Assembly (NCBI RefSeq): GCF_000309385.1
Contig: NZ_JH976537.1
Coordinates: 5,170,410-5,234,409 of the forward strand
Length of the DNA: 64,000 nucleotides
Direction of reading: 5' to 3'
Source of the DNA: Nodosilinea nodulosa PCC 7104
GTDB taxonomy: Bacteria > Cyanobacteriota > Cyanobacteriia > Phormidesmidales > Phormidesmidaceae
A program made the position numbers and the translations under genes. Below, piece after piece: positions 1 to 7,957 of this stretch; the stretch's first letter is position 1; the number at the start of each line of letters is the position of its first letter. Under the pieces are notes generated by a model, which searched no databases, was not told where the DNA came from, and saw only the letters and a list, made by a program, of their open reading frames with translations.

Positions 1-1
1 C

Positions 2-118
2 AAGAAGCTCAAGAACCATATCGGGGCGATCTGGCTGTTCATCCATGACTACAATCGCCAAATCAGACAGAAGCTCGCAGAGCAAGGTGACCTCGTCTTT
101 TCCTCTGGCCTGCACTAA
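2..118 (+). CDS. C-terminal fragment of a transposase, probably IS1 family
   Basis: An open frame enters from the left edge and ends at TAA 116-118, giving 38 residues. The stretch NHIGAIWLFIHDYN resembles the C-terminal end I associate with cyanobacterial IS1-family transposases (KKL.NHIGAIW.FIHHYN). This is recognition from memory, not a search. The gene body lies outside the window, so it is unknown whether the element is intact. Confidence 0.5.
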   Translation, partial: KKLKNHIGAIWLFIHDYNRQIRQKLAEQGDLVFSSGLH

Positions 119-150
119 AGTGCACTACCAATTCAACAAGCCTACCTGCA

Positions 151-187
151 AAGCAAAAAAGGGACACGCTGGTTAGTGTGTCCCTTT
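151..187 (-). terminator. Rho-independent terminator downstream of the SAF oxidoreductase
   Basis: A perfect 10-bp stem (AAAGGGACAC at 158-167 with GTGTCCCTTT at 178-187) has a 10-nt loop. Read on the minus strand it is followed by a run of six T, so it should end transcription of the minus-strand gene stopping at 225. It may also act weakly on plus-strand readthrough from the transposase fragment. Confidence 0.8.
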
Positions 188-224
188 GTGTTTTGTTAAT
201 TGGGCAATATCTGCCTTACTCTAA

Positions 225-1583
225 CTAAGCTACCCCTGCTAGAGATTTCTGAGGCGCAAACATCGCGTTTTGCTCAGCCCTCAGTTTGTCGCAGAGACGC
301 CCTGGGGGAAGCTCGACATCATCATAGGTTAAAGCTTGATCCTTAGGCACATCGCGCTTCAGTTTACAGCCTTCGGCTAGGCCCACTGGTAGTAGGTTCT
401 CCGCTGCCGTAATTTCAGCAGTTTCGCATTCACCGTAGGTCATATAACCACCAATACAGTCAATGGTTTCACCCGCTTTGAGGTCAATTTTTGCCGTGGT
501 TATCACATCTACCTTTGGCCCTGCAATAGGAGTCATCACAGGATCGCCAAACAGCACGACACGGGCAACAGAGAGCGGTACTTCAAAGTGGCACAGGTGA
601 TAGGGAGTATAGAAGCTGTATAGAGGTCCCTCACCTAGCTTGTATAGGTTTAGATAGTGGCGTTGTTTAGGATCGTCATGGGTGCCAAATACATAAACCC
701 CTGGCCCTGGCTTGACCGCTACCACATAATCAACAATGCCGCCTAGATCTTTGAGTTGGTCAACATCGTACAGTTTGGTCAAGTCGTCAATGTGGCCAGT
801 GTAGTTGAGGTCGTACTGCTTGACCAATTCCTCCTGGTGGAGCCTGAAGTCGTGGCCGAGCATGCCGCGTTTAGCAACAGTCATGCCGGTAGCGTTGGCC
901 ACAATAGCCTGCTCGAAGGAAATTTTGGTTCCATCGGCGAAGCTGGTCACCATGTGTACGTTTTGCCCCCATTGCTCGGCAAACCCTTGCTGGGTAGTAG
1001 GGTTACGGTACGGGTCTTGCAGTCCTTTGATGTTGCCGCACACCAGCGGCGTGACCCCGATACTTTTAACAAAGCGGTAGAGGTTCATTTCAACCCCAGG
1101 CTGGTCACCATCACAAGCGGACAGAATTACGCCTGCTTTGTCAGCGTAGGTCTTGAGAATAGGGCCAATAGTGCCATCCAGTTCAGCATTCATGAGCACG
1201 ACATGCTTCTGGTGAGCGATCGCTTCCATGACAACATGGGCACCAAATTCTACCGCCCCAGTGACCTCAATCAGGGCATCAATGCCCTCAGCACGGCACA
1301 GCAGCATCGGGTCATCGGTAACAGCATAACCACCCGCAGCAATGCTCTCTTCCAAAGCACTTACCGTGGAGACAACATTGATATCTTCAATACCCGCTTC
1401 TTGGTAAGCCCGCTTCGCTGTGCCAATATTGCGGTTCGAGATTGCCACTAGTTCCATGCCGGGAACCGAGTTGAGCATTTGGTTGGCTACCCCCCGCCCC
1501 ATGAAACCGGCGCCAATCATACCTACTCGGACTGGATTCCCCGCTTCTTGTCTGGCCTTTAATGCTGTGTCAACGATAAACAT
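225..1583 (-). CDS. NAD(P)-dependent oxidoreductase with C-terminal SAF domain (homoserine-dehydrogenase-like)
   Basis: This 452-residue protein has an N-terminal Rossmann fold (VGMIGAGFMGRGVANQ, about residues 19-34), a homoserine-dehydrogenase-like middle, and a C-terminal SAF-like section from about residue 360 (KIDLKAGETIDCIGG). Members of this family (StrU-like) occur in sugar and antibiotic clusters, and the precise substrate is not known. It is the last gene of a leftward cluster starting at rfbF, but a hairpin terminator at 1626-1671 separates it from rfbC, so it may be transcribed partly on its own. It probably modifies or reduces a carbohydrate or aldehyde intermediate; this is inferred from context. 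Confidence 0.82.
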   Translation of the reverse strand: MFIVDTALKARQEAGNPVRVGMIGAGFMGRGVANQMLNSVPGMELVAISNRNIGTAKRAYQEAGIEDINVVSTVSALEESIAAGGYAVTDDPMLLCRAEGIDALIEVTGAVEFGAHVVMEAIAHQKHVVLMNAELDGTIGPILKTYADKAGVILSACDGDQPGVEMNLYRFVKSIGVTPLVCGNIKGLQDPYRNPTTQQGFAEQWGQNVHMVTSFADGTKISFEQAIVANATGMTVAKRGMLGHDFRLHQEELVKQYDLNYTGHIDDLTKLYDVDQLKDLGGIVDYVVAVKPGPGVYVFGTHDDPKQRHYLNLYKLGEGPLYSFYTPYHLCHFEVPLSVARVVLFGDPVMTPIAGPKVDVITTAKIDLKAGETIDCIGGYMTYGECETAEITAAENLLPVGLAEGCKLKRDVPKDQALTYDDVELPPGRLCDKLRAEQNAMFAPQKSLAGVA

Positions 1584-1625
1584 AACGTCTATTAAACCTA
1601 AACGATAGATCGAATGGAAATAACT

Positions 1626-1671
1626 AAAGAAAAGCCAGTTCTTTTTGAGTCAAAACCCCAAAAAAACTGGC
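1626..1671 (-). terminator. Hairpin terminator between rfbC-like gene and SAF oxidoreductase
   Basis: Inverted repeat GCCAGTT (1634-1640) / AACTGGC (1665-1671), extended by paired T and A tracts. Read on the minus strand it is followed by TTTTCTTT. It would at least attenuate transcription leaving the rfbC-like gene. Confidence 0.6.
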
Positions 1672-1681
1672 AAAGCGCTAT

Positions 1682-2212
1682 CTAGCTCTTAAAGGGAGGC
1701 CATTTAGAGTCTTTATCGGAAATAACTGTTACTGGAATTGGCCACTCAATCCCAAAGGTAGGATCATCATATCTAATCCCCTGCTCATAGCCAGGAGAGT
1801 AAAACTCACCCACCTGATAGATCACCTCCGCATCATCGGTTAAAGCCTGATAGCCGTGGGCAAAAAGCTCAGGGACGTATAGGGCTTTACGATTGTCTGC
1901 GGTTAACTCAACACCAAAATGCTGCATGTAGGTTGGCGAATCAGGCCGAATGTCAATGATGACATCATAAATAGCCCCACGCGTACAGCGGACCAGCTTA
2001 GTTTCAGCAGCGGGGGCAAGCTGATAGTGCATGCCCCGTAAAGTGCCCTTTTTGTAGTTAAAAGACATGTTGCACTGGGCAACCATGGGCTTTAAGCCAT
2101 GCTCCTCAAATTCCTTGGCACAAAAAGTACGGGCAAAGCCACCTCGATCGTCACTGCGAATTTCGAGATCGATAACGAAAGCATCTTTAAGATTAGTCGC
2201 TTCAAAGATCAT
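1682..2212 (-). CDS. rfbC: dTDP-4-dehydrorhamnose 3,5-epimerase family protein (RfbC-like)
   Basis: A 176-residue cupin epimerase. It shows the family signatures GTLRGMHYQ (His62, the position of the catalytic base in RmlC), GAIYDVIIDIR and FAHGYQAL. I chose ATG 2212, two bases after the stop of the upstream epimerase gene, because GGAAC lies just before it. The ATG at 2224 would overlap that gene. In this cluster it more likely epimerises a CDP-linked 4-keto sugar than dTDP-rhamnose precursors, because rfbF, not rfbA, is present. That substrate is inferred. The family assignment is secure. Confidence 0.88.
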   Translation of the reverse strand: MIFEATNLKDAFVIDLEIRSDDRGGFARTFCAKEFEEHGLKPMVAQCNMSFNYKKGTLRGMHYQLAPAAETKLVRCTRGAIYDVIIDIRPDSPTYMQHFGVELTADNRKALYVPELFAHGYQALTDDAEVIYQVGEFYSPGYEQGIRYDDPTFGIEWPIPVTVISDKDSKWPPFKS

Positions 2213-2214
2213 GG

Positions 2215-3240
2215 CTAGTTCCAAAAGAAATCTTTATCAATTTGCTGGGTGCGAATGAGGTACTCCAGTTGCTTGAGACGAGTAAACCCACGGGAGGTAA
2301 ACATCTCTTCAGTCATGTCAATTTGTTGAAATACCTTAAGCAACTGTTCTGCGCCACGCTTTGCATCCCAGTCACACTTGAAACCTGGGAGAACGCTGTT
2401 GATTTTTTCAAAAGACACCCGGTAGCTGCGGTTGTCAGTATCAGGCTTACCAAAGCTTAATTGGCAGTCAGGGAAAGTGTCAGCAACAATTTTGGCGATT
2501 TCGCGCACTTGATAGTTGTGGCCGGTGTCACCAACGTTAAACACTTGGTTGTGAACAATATCCCGAGGGGCCTCTAAAGCGCAGATAATTGACTTAGCAA
2601 TATCCAAGGCATGGACAAGGGGACGCCAGGGAGTACCGTCACTGGTCATGCGAATTTCTTTAGTTGTCCAAGCTAAGCCCGACAAATTATTCAGAACGAT
2701 ATCGAAGCGCATGCGGGGCGATGCACCATAGGCGGTGGCATTACGCATGTAGGTGGGCGAAAAGTCATCGTCTGCCATTGGTCGCAGATCCTGCTCTACT
2801 AGCGTTTTGCACTTGGCATAGGCGGTTTGGGGGTTAACTTCAGACTCTTCGGTGACATAGTCATCGCCTTCTGCTACCCCGTAAACGCTACAGGATGACA
2901 TGTAGACAAATCGACGCACCCCAGCAGCTTTGGCCAATTCTGCCAAACGTACGGAGCCCTTATGGTTGATGTCGTAAGTGATATTAGGAGCTAGCTTACC
3001 CAAGGGATCGTTAGATAGCTCAGCCATATGAACAATAGCTTCTACACCCTCAAGGTCGGTGGCCTCAATATTTCGAATGTCCTTGTTTAATGTTTTAGCC
3101 GACGTGTTGATACCGTTGTAAAGCCACCCTGCTTTGTAAAATCCGGTGTCTACTCCAATAACGTCGTGACCTTTTTGGAGGAGCAGGGGCGCCAGTAAAC
3201 AGCCAAGATAGCCTTCTGTACCAGTAACTAATACTTTCAT
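2215..3240 (-). CDS. NAD-dependent epimerase/dehydratase (extended SDR)
   Basis: This 341-residue extended SDR has the dinucleotide motif GTEGYLG (7-13), the serine motif SSCS (115-118) and the catalytic YxxxK at Tyr141/Lys145. It belongs to the nucleotide-sugar epimerase/dehydratase family (GalE/RfbB relatives) and acts in the cytoplasm. It sits between the LhgO-like gene (26-bp gap) and the rfbC-like gene (2-bp gap), so it is almost certainly co-transcribed with them. The substrate is likely the CDP-sugar made by RfbF, but whether it performs 4,6-dehydration, 4-epimerisation or 4-keto reduction cannot be told from sequence alone. Confidence 0.88.
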   Translation of the reverse strand: MKVLVTGTEGYLGCLLAPLLLQKGHDVIGVDTGFYKAGWLYNGINTSAKTLNKDIRNIEATDLEGVEAIVHMAELSNDPLGKLAPNITYDINHKGSVRLAELAKAAGVRRFVYMSSCSVYGVAEGDDYVTEESEVNPQTAYAKCKTLVEQDLRPMADDDFSPTYMRNATAYGASPRMRFDIVLNNLSGLAWTTKEIRMTSDGTPWRPLVHALDIAKSIICALEAPRDIVHNQVFNVGDTGHNYQVREIAKIVADTFPDCQLSFGKPDTDNRSYRVSFEKINSVLPGFKCDWDAKRGAEQLLKVFQQIDMTEEMFTSRGFTRLKQLEYLIRTQQIDKDFFWN

Positions 3241-3266
3241 GAATGAATTACCTGTTTGAGTAATGA

Positions 3267-4487
3267 TTACAATGCAACGGAGGTTGGGGCAGTGGCATTT
3301 ACTACTTGAGATGCAACCTCTTTTCCGATTTCCAGAGATGATGTAGCCGCTGGCGAAGGGGCATTTAAGACATGAATTGACCGTTCTCCGTTGACAATAA
3401 GGAAATCGTCAACCAAGCTGCCATTGTTCATGAGCGCCTGCGCTCTCACCCCTGCATGAGTAGGAACAACATCTTCGCTGCGAACTTCTGGAATAAGGCC
3501 CTGTAGACTCTTGACAAAGGCTGCTTTGCTAAAGGAGCGAACGATCTCGCGCAGACCTTCATCAGCATGCTTTGAAGCTAGCTTCCAGAAGCCTGGATAG
3601 GTCATGACTTCTGCGAAGTCTTTTAGATCGAAATCGGTCTTTTTATAGCCTTCCCGCTTTAGACTCAAAACAGCATTAGGGCCAGCATGAACACTTCCAT
3701 CGATCATCTTGGTAAAGTGTACGCCAAGGAAGGGGAAGCTCGGGTTAGGTACCGGGTAAATAAGTGTATTAACTAGATACCGTTTTTCGGGTACTAGCTC
3801 ATAGTATTCACCACGGAAAGGCACAATTTTAGCTGAGGGCTTGAGATTAGCCATTTGAGCTACTCGATCTGAGAAAAGCCCGGCGCAGTTAATCAAAAAC
3901 TTGGCCTTTATTTCGCCTTTATCAGTCTCTAGAACAACGTGCTGTGGCCCTAGCACAATGTTTAAAACCTTAGTGTTTAAGCGAAGGTCGTTATCCTTCT
4001 CTTGAATAATCTCGATGTACTTCTGGCAAACGGCTTTGTAGTTAACGATGCCAGTCGAGTCTACTTTAATAGCGGCCAGACAATTGACGTAAGGTTCGAT
4101 CTCCTTAACCTCTTCCAGGGTAATCTTAGAAACAGGTATTTGATTTTGGAGACCGCGCTGAAAGAGGTTGTCCAGTAGAGGTAGCTCTTTCTTTTGGGTC
4201 GCAACAATTACCTTTCCACATACATCGTGAGGAATGTCGTACTGGCGACAAAAGTCAACCATAGATTGACAGCCAGCTCGGCTAAATTTTGCTTTAAAGC
4301 TACCAGGTTTATAGTAGATTCCAGAGTGAATTACTCCACTGTTATTGCCGGTCTGGTGGTAGGCCCAAGAAGACTCTTTTTCAATGACGGTAATTTTGGC
4401 ATTGGGCAGCATTTGGCTCAGCTTCATAGCTGTAGCCAAGCCCACAATTCCACCGCCAATAATGGCGTAATCGTAGGTGTTGGACAT
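3267..4487 (-). CDS. lhgO: L-2-hydroxyglutarate oxidase-like FAD-dependent oxidoreductase
   Basis: A 406-residue DAO-family flavoprotein. The N-terminus carries the FAD-binding GGGIVGLATA motif, followed by HQTGNNSGVIHSGIYYKPGS, the hallmark segment of LhgO/L2HGDH enzymes. LhgO oxidises L-2-hydroxyglutarate to 2-oxoglutarate and passes electrons to the quinone pool or oxygen. Its position inside a sugar cluster, 55 bp after rfbF and 26 bp before an epimerase, is odd. It may oxidise a sugar-derived 2-hydroxy acid, or be a hitchhiker. Family assignment is firm, substrate uncertain. Confidence 0.85.
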   Translation of the reverse strand: MSNTYDYAIIGGGIVGLATAMKLSQMLPNAKITVIEKESSWAYHQTGNNSGVIHSGIYYKPGSFKAKFSRAGCQSMVDFCRQYDIPHDVCGKVIVATQKKELPLLDNLFQRGLQNQIPVSKITLEEVKEIEPYVNCLAAIKVDSTGIVNYKAVCQKYIEIIQEKDNDLRLNTKVLNIVLGPQHVVLETDKGEIKAKFLINCAGLFSDRVAQMANLKPSAKIVPFRGEYYELVPEKRYLVNTLIYPVPNPSFPFLGVHFTKMIDGSVHAGPNAVLSLKREGYKKTDFDLKDFAEVMTYPGFWKLASKHADEGLREIVRSFSKAAFVKSLQGLIPEVRSEDVVPTHAGVRAQALMNNGSLVDDFLIVNGERSIHVLNAPSPAATSSLEIGKEVASQVVNATAPTSVAL

Positions 4488-4541
4488 TATATTTGCTCTA
4501 GATACCAGTTAAGCGCATTAACTCAAGATGACATGTCTGGA

Positions 4542-5315
4542 CTACCAGACTTTCCAGGGTGCTTCCCCAGATTTCCATAAGCCTTCGAGATTATTTTTAT
4601 CTCTCAGGGTATCCATGGGTTGCCAAAAACCGTCGTGCCGATAGGCTGACAGCTGCCCCATTTCAGCGAGTTTGGTCAGGGGCTCATGCTCCCACATGAC
4701 GCTGTCGTCGGCGATAAAATCGATGACTTGAGGGTCTAAAACGAAATAGCCACCGTTGACGTAGGCTTCATCACCATCTGCTTTTTCGGCAAAAGAAGCA
4801 ATGCTTGTTTGACCTTCATGTAGGGAGATTGCACCAAATCGACCGGGGGGTTTTACTGCCGTAAGAGTAGCTAGAGTACCTTGTGCTTCGTGAAACTTGA
4901 TGAGTTCGGTGACATTGACATCGCTTACCCCATCCCCGTAGGTAAAGCAAAACGTTTCAGAGCCAATATATTCCCTGACTCGCTTGAGGCGACCGCCGGT
5001 CATTGTCGACGCGCCAGTATCAATTAGCGTGACTTTCCACGGCTCTGCATTGCCGTTGTGGATATTCATTTGGTTGTAGCGGAGGTCAAACGTGACATCT
5101 GACATATGCAAAAAGTAGTTAGCAAAATACTCTTTGATGACATAGCCCTTATACCCACAGCAGACAATGAAATCATTGATACCGTGGGCGGCATAAATCT
5201 TCATGATATGCCAGAGAATCGGGTAGCCCCCAACTTCGACCATGGGCTTAGGTTTGATACTGGTTTCTTCACTTAAACGGGTACCTAGGCCACCAGCTAA
5301 TATAACTGCTTTCAT
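4542..5315 (-). CDS. rfbF: Glucose-1-phosphate cytidylyltransferase
   Basis: A 257-residue nucleotidyltransferase. The N-terminal signature [12 protein letters not shown] and [19 protein letters not shown] is typical of RfbF, which makes CDP-glucose from CTP and glucose-1-phosphate, the entry step to CDP-linked deoxysugars. The length matches the family (about 257). It is the first gene of the leftward cluster, with about 730 bp of non-coding sequence upstream. No CDP-glucose 4,6-dehydratase of classical RfbG type is adjacent. The SDR at 2215-3240 may play that role. Confidence 0.93.
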   Translation of the reverse strand: MKAVILAGGLGTRLSEETSIKPKPMVEVGGYPILWHIMKIYAAHGINDFIVCCGYKGYVIKEYFANYFLHMSDVTFDLRYNQMNIHNGNAEPWKVTLIDTGASTMTGGRLKRVREYIGSETFCFTYGDGVSDVNVTELIKFHEAQGTLATLTAVKPPGRFGAISLHEGQTSIASFAEKADGDEAYVNGGYFVLDPQVIDFIADDSVMWEHEPLTKLAEMGQLSAYRHDGFWQPMDTLRDKNNLEGLWKSGEAPWKVW

Positions 5316-6047
5316 AGAACCTCTAAGAAATCAATAAATTAGGGACTTCTAATCCTTACCATCTTAAGAAGTTAGCAACAATCTTAGCTTAAGGAAGCGG
5401 AGTATAGCTACTTGTTTTTTAAGAAGTAAAGACGACATTATACGAATTTGAAAATTAACGCCTCCAAAATACTTTATTGACCTAGGCTAAAATCTTAGCA
5501 GTGCTAGCTCAGTCATCTGAATTTAAGTATTCTTGCTGTAGTGTATAGCAGGCTTTTATTTCCAGATCGATGGTGTCATTTGCGTTAACAGCTTTTTAAC
5601 TGAATCATGAAGTTGCGCACTTTGATATGGCTAGGGCAGAGCATGCGGCGTAGTTGACGCACGATGGCTAGACTTAAACCAAATTTTGTATTGACAATAA
5701 ATTGGTCAGCCTTTTTCAAGAAACATCTCTGGGCTAGCTTAGCCTTGAGTTGAAACGTCATTATGAGCATATGGTGAAGTCAAATAGTCAGGATGTGAAA
5801 ACCCCATAAATATGATTTAACTCGTACGGATGAGTGATTTTAGAGGAATCTATAGTAGTTCTCGCTGGTGTGAGATAAGTTGAGATGCCTACATCGCTTA
5901 TACAGCAAGGCTTATGCTGTACTGTACCGGCTCGGGCACCGCTACAGTCAAGAGTACCCCATCTAACGGGTGGTCTTAATACAGCAGGGCGGCGGAGTGC
6001 TAGTTTGTGCCTAGATGTGAGCCCAGCCTGCTATGTAAGTGCTTTTC
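5316..6047. other. Intergenic region upstream of rfbF
   Basis: About 730 bp, visibly richer in A+T than its neighbours, with no convincing gene. Short open frames here lack ribosome sites and recognisable products. A 7-bp perfect inverted repeat (TACAGCA/TGCTGTA) lies near 5900. The rfbF promoter should be here, but I could not fix it. Confidence 0.5.
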
Positions 6048-7118
6048 TCAAGGCAGGGGTTGCACTCGGTGGGGTGGCCAATAAATTTTGTAGGCATTGC
6101 CCACCACGTGGGGTCGGGGTAAAAATCCCCATACATGGGAGTCGCGACTGTTATTGCGGTTGTCTCCCAGCACAAATAGGTGGCCCGGAGGGACTGTTTG
6201 TGGCCCCCATCGATAGCCTATCGGTTCTTGAATGAAGGTTTCGATCTGGGGGATGTTGTTGATCCATACGCGGCCTAGGCGAATTTCAACTCGCTGGCCG
6301 GGTAGGGCAATGACGCGCTTGACCATCAGGTTATAGAGTTGCCCGGTCTGGGCCGATGGAGTAATTTCGGGATTTGAGAAGACGATGATGTCGCCCACGG
6401 ACAGATTGTAGTCCAGGGGACGAGGGCGTACGAAGATGCGATCGCGCACCTCTAGGGTTGGCAGCATAGACTCACTCGGCACAATGCACTGCACGACCTC
6501 CTGTGGGACTATAAAGGGGATTGAGCTGAGCGCAAAACGGGTGATAATGACTGCCACTAACAGCGTTGCTAACAACCTCCACTGGCGATGCTGAACCGGA
6601 GCAGCGCGATAGACCAGCCCACACCCTGCGGCCCAGATTAGCGGCGGCAGGGGCAGCAAAGCCGGGTGAAAATTGGCGATGTAAGCGGTGAGAATGCCTA
6701 GCAGCAGCAGCAGGCCCCCTACGGTGACTCTTTGCAGAAATAGGTGTCCTAGGCCAGGCAACACTTGGGAGAGAAATACCGGATACCAGGGATCCTGGGA
6801 TTGGTATCGCAGGGGGCTAAACTGGTCGAGAGTGATGCCCCGCTTGGCAGCATGGTGGCTGTCCCAGAGGTTAACGAGGTAAAGGCTGAGTAAGGGAACT
6901 AGGGTCAGCAGCCCCCGCAGGGTATTGCCGGCTGGGGCAAAGATGGACCAGAGGATGAAGGCTATCAGGCTCCAGAAAGCAACGGCAATGAGGATCCCTC
7001 GCGAGATCGCGCCATCGTAGAGCTGTCCGGCGCCAGGCAGGGCAGCCGATAGGTTGACAGCTAGCCAGGGGCTTTTTGGCGATCGCTGGCCCACCAGCAC
7101 CTTGGGGGTTGCTTTCAT
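6048..7118 (-). CDS. lepB: Signal peptidase I with N-terminal multi-pass membrane extension
   Basis: 356 residues. The C-terminal half is a classical type I signal peptidase: PSESMLPTL with nucleophile Ser217, VKRVIALPG with general base Lys267, and GDNRNNSRDSH near residue 316. The first about 200 residues are unusual: two related segments (LPGAGQLYDGAISRG near 28 and LPGLGHLFLQRVTVGG near 120), each followed by paired hydrophobic helices, resembling small TM9-type membrane modules. A normal cyanobacterial LepB is near 200 residues, so this is a fusion. It cleaves signal peptides of exported proteins. It lies 12 bp downstream of gatD in the same direction, suggesting an envelope operon murT-gatD-lepB. 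Confidence 0.9.
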   Translation of the reverse strand: MKATPKVLVGQRSPKSPWLAVNLSAALPGAGQLYDGAISRGILIAVAFWSLIAFILWSIFAPAGNTLRGLLTLVPLLSLYLVNLWDSHHAAKRGITLDQFSPLRYQSQDPWYPVFLSQVLPGLGHLFLQRVTVGGLLLLLGILTAYIANFHPALLPLPPLIWAAGCGLVYRAAPVQHRQWRLLATLLVAVIITRFALSSIPFIVPQEVVQCIVPSESMLPTLEVRDRIFVRPRPLDYNLSVGDIIVFSNPEITPSAQTGQLYNLMVKRVIALPGQRVEIRLGRVWINNIPQIETFIQEPIGYRWGPQTVPPGHLFVLGDNRNNSRDSHVWGFLPRPHVVGNAYKIYWPPHRVQPLP

Positions 7119-7130
7119 GGGGGAGCCTCC

Positions 7131-7922
7131 TCAGCGGTAGCGCTGCACGGCATAGCTGTGGGCCGCCAACTCTTCGGTGTCGGGCAGGACAGGCAGGGCG
7201 ATCGCAGCCTCTGGGTATCGACGGCGCAGAGCTAGACCGATTAGATAATCGGCGAAGTGAGGGTTTTTGGGCAGTAGCGAGCCGTGCATATAGCTGCCGA
7301 AAATATTCTTGTAGCGGGCGCCTTCGTATTCAGCGGTGGCGTTGTTGCCAAACCCAGCGATGGTTCTGGCCAAAGGCTCGACCCCCTTGCCCAGGTAGGT
7401 TTGCCCGGAGTGGTTTTCAAACCCCACTAGGGTGCGGGGAATATCTTTGGGGGTAGCGTATAGAGTTTGCATGTCGGCATAGATGGCGTCGGTAAGTTCT
7501 GCAACCAGGTTGCCGATGCAGCGCTGCTTAACGTCAGCCCCTGGAGCCTGAGTGCTGACGTCAATAATGCCCAAGCCCTGGGTGACCTCACCATTGCCCA
7601 TCAAAAAGGTATTGCCCATGAGCTGGTAGCCACCGCAAACGCCCAGAAATACGGCTCCCGCTTCGGTATCGGCTTGAATGGCGTCGCGTTTAAGCTGGTG
7701 AAAATCGTTGACTACCGCCATTTGATCGGTGTCTTGGCCGCCTCCCATAAAGTAGATGTCGGTGGTACCGCGCCTGGCCGGTTCCCCTAGGGTGAGAGAG
7801 TTAACTGTGCAGTCAAGGCCCATCCACTGGCAGCGGCAGCGCAGCACAATCAGGTTGCCAAGATCGCCGTAGAGGTTGAGATGGTCGGGGTAGAGGTGGG
7901 TGATGGTTAGGGCGTAGGGCAT
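7131..7922 (-). CDS. gatD: Lipid II isoglutaminyl synthase, glutamine amidotransferase subunit GatD
   Basis: A 263-residue class I glutamine amidotransferase of the CobB/CobQ-like type. The nucleophile elbow GVCGGYQLMG places Cys96, and YMHGSLLPKNP gives the catalytic His213. GatD releases ammonia from glutamine for MurT, which amidates the D-glutamate of lipid II. It is 35 bp downstream of murT in the same direction, the normal pairing for this heterodimer. The protein is cytoplasmic. Confidence 0.92.
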   Translation of the reverse strand: MPYALTITHLYPDHLNLYGDLGNLIVLRCRCQWMGLDCTVNSLTLGEPARRGTTDIYFMGGGQDTDQMAVVNDFHQLKRDAIQADTEAGAVFLGVCGGYQLMGNTFLMGNGEVTQGLGIIDVSTQAPGADVKQRCIGNLVAELTDAIYADMQTLYATPKDIPRTLVGFENHSGQTYLGKGVEPLARTIAGFGNNATAEYEGARYKNIFGSYMHGSLLPKNPHFADYLIGLALRRRYPEAAIALPVLPDTEELAAHSYAVQRYR

Positions 7923-7957
7923 GGGCTACACGGTAGAGAGATTAAACAACAGCGGGG

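Noticed and set aside
756..1451. 231-codon open frame on the plus strand
   Set aside because: Antisense to the SAF-domain oxidoreductase. No motif or ribosome site.
5585..5770. 61-codon minus-strand ORF in the rfbF upstream region
   Set aside because: No ribosome site, no recognisable product; probably chance.
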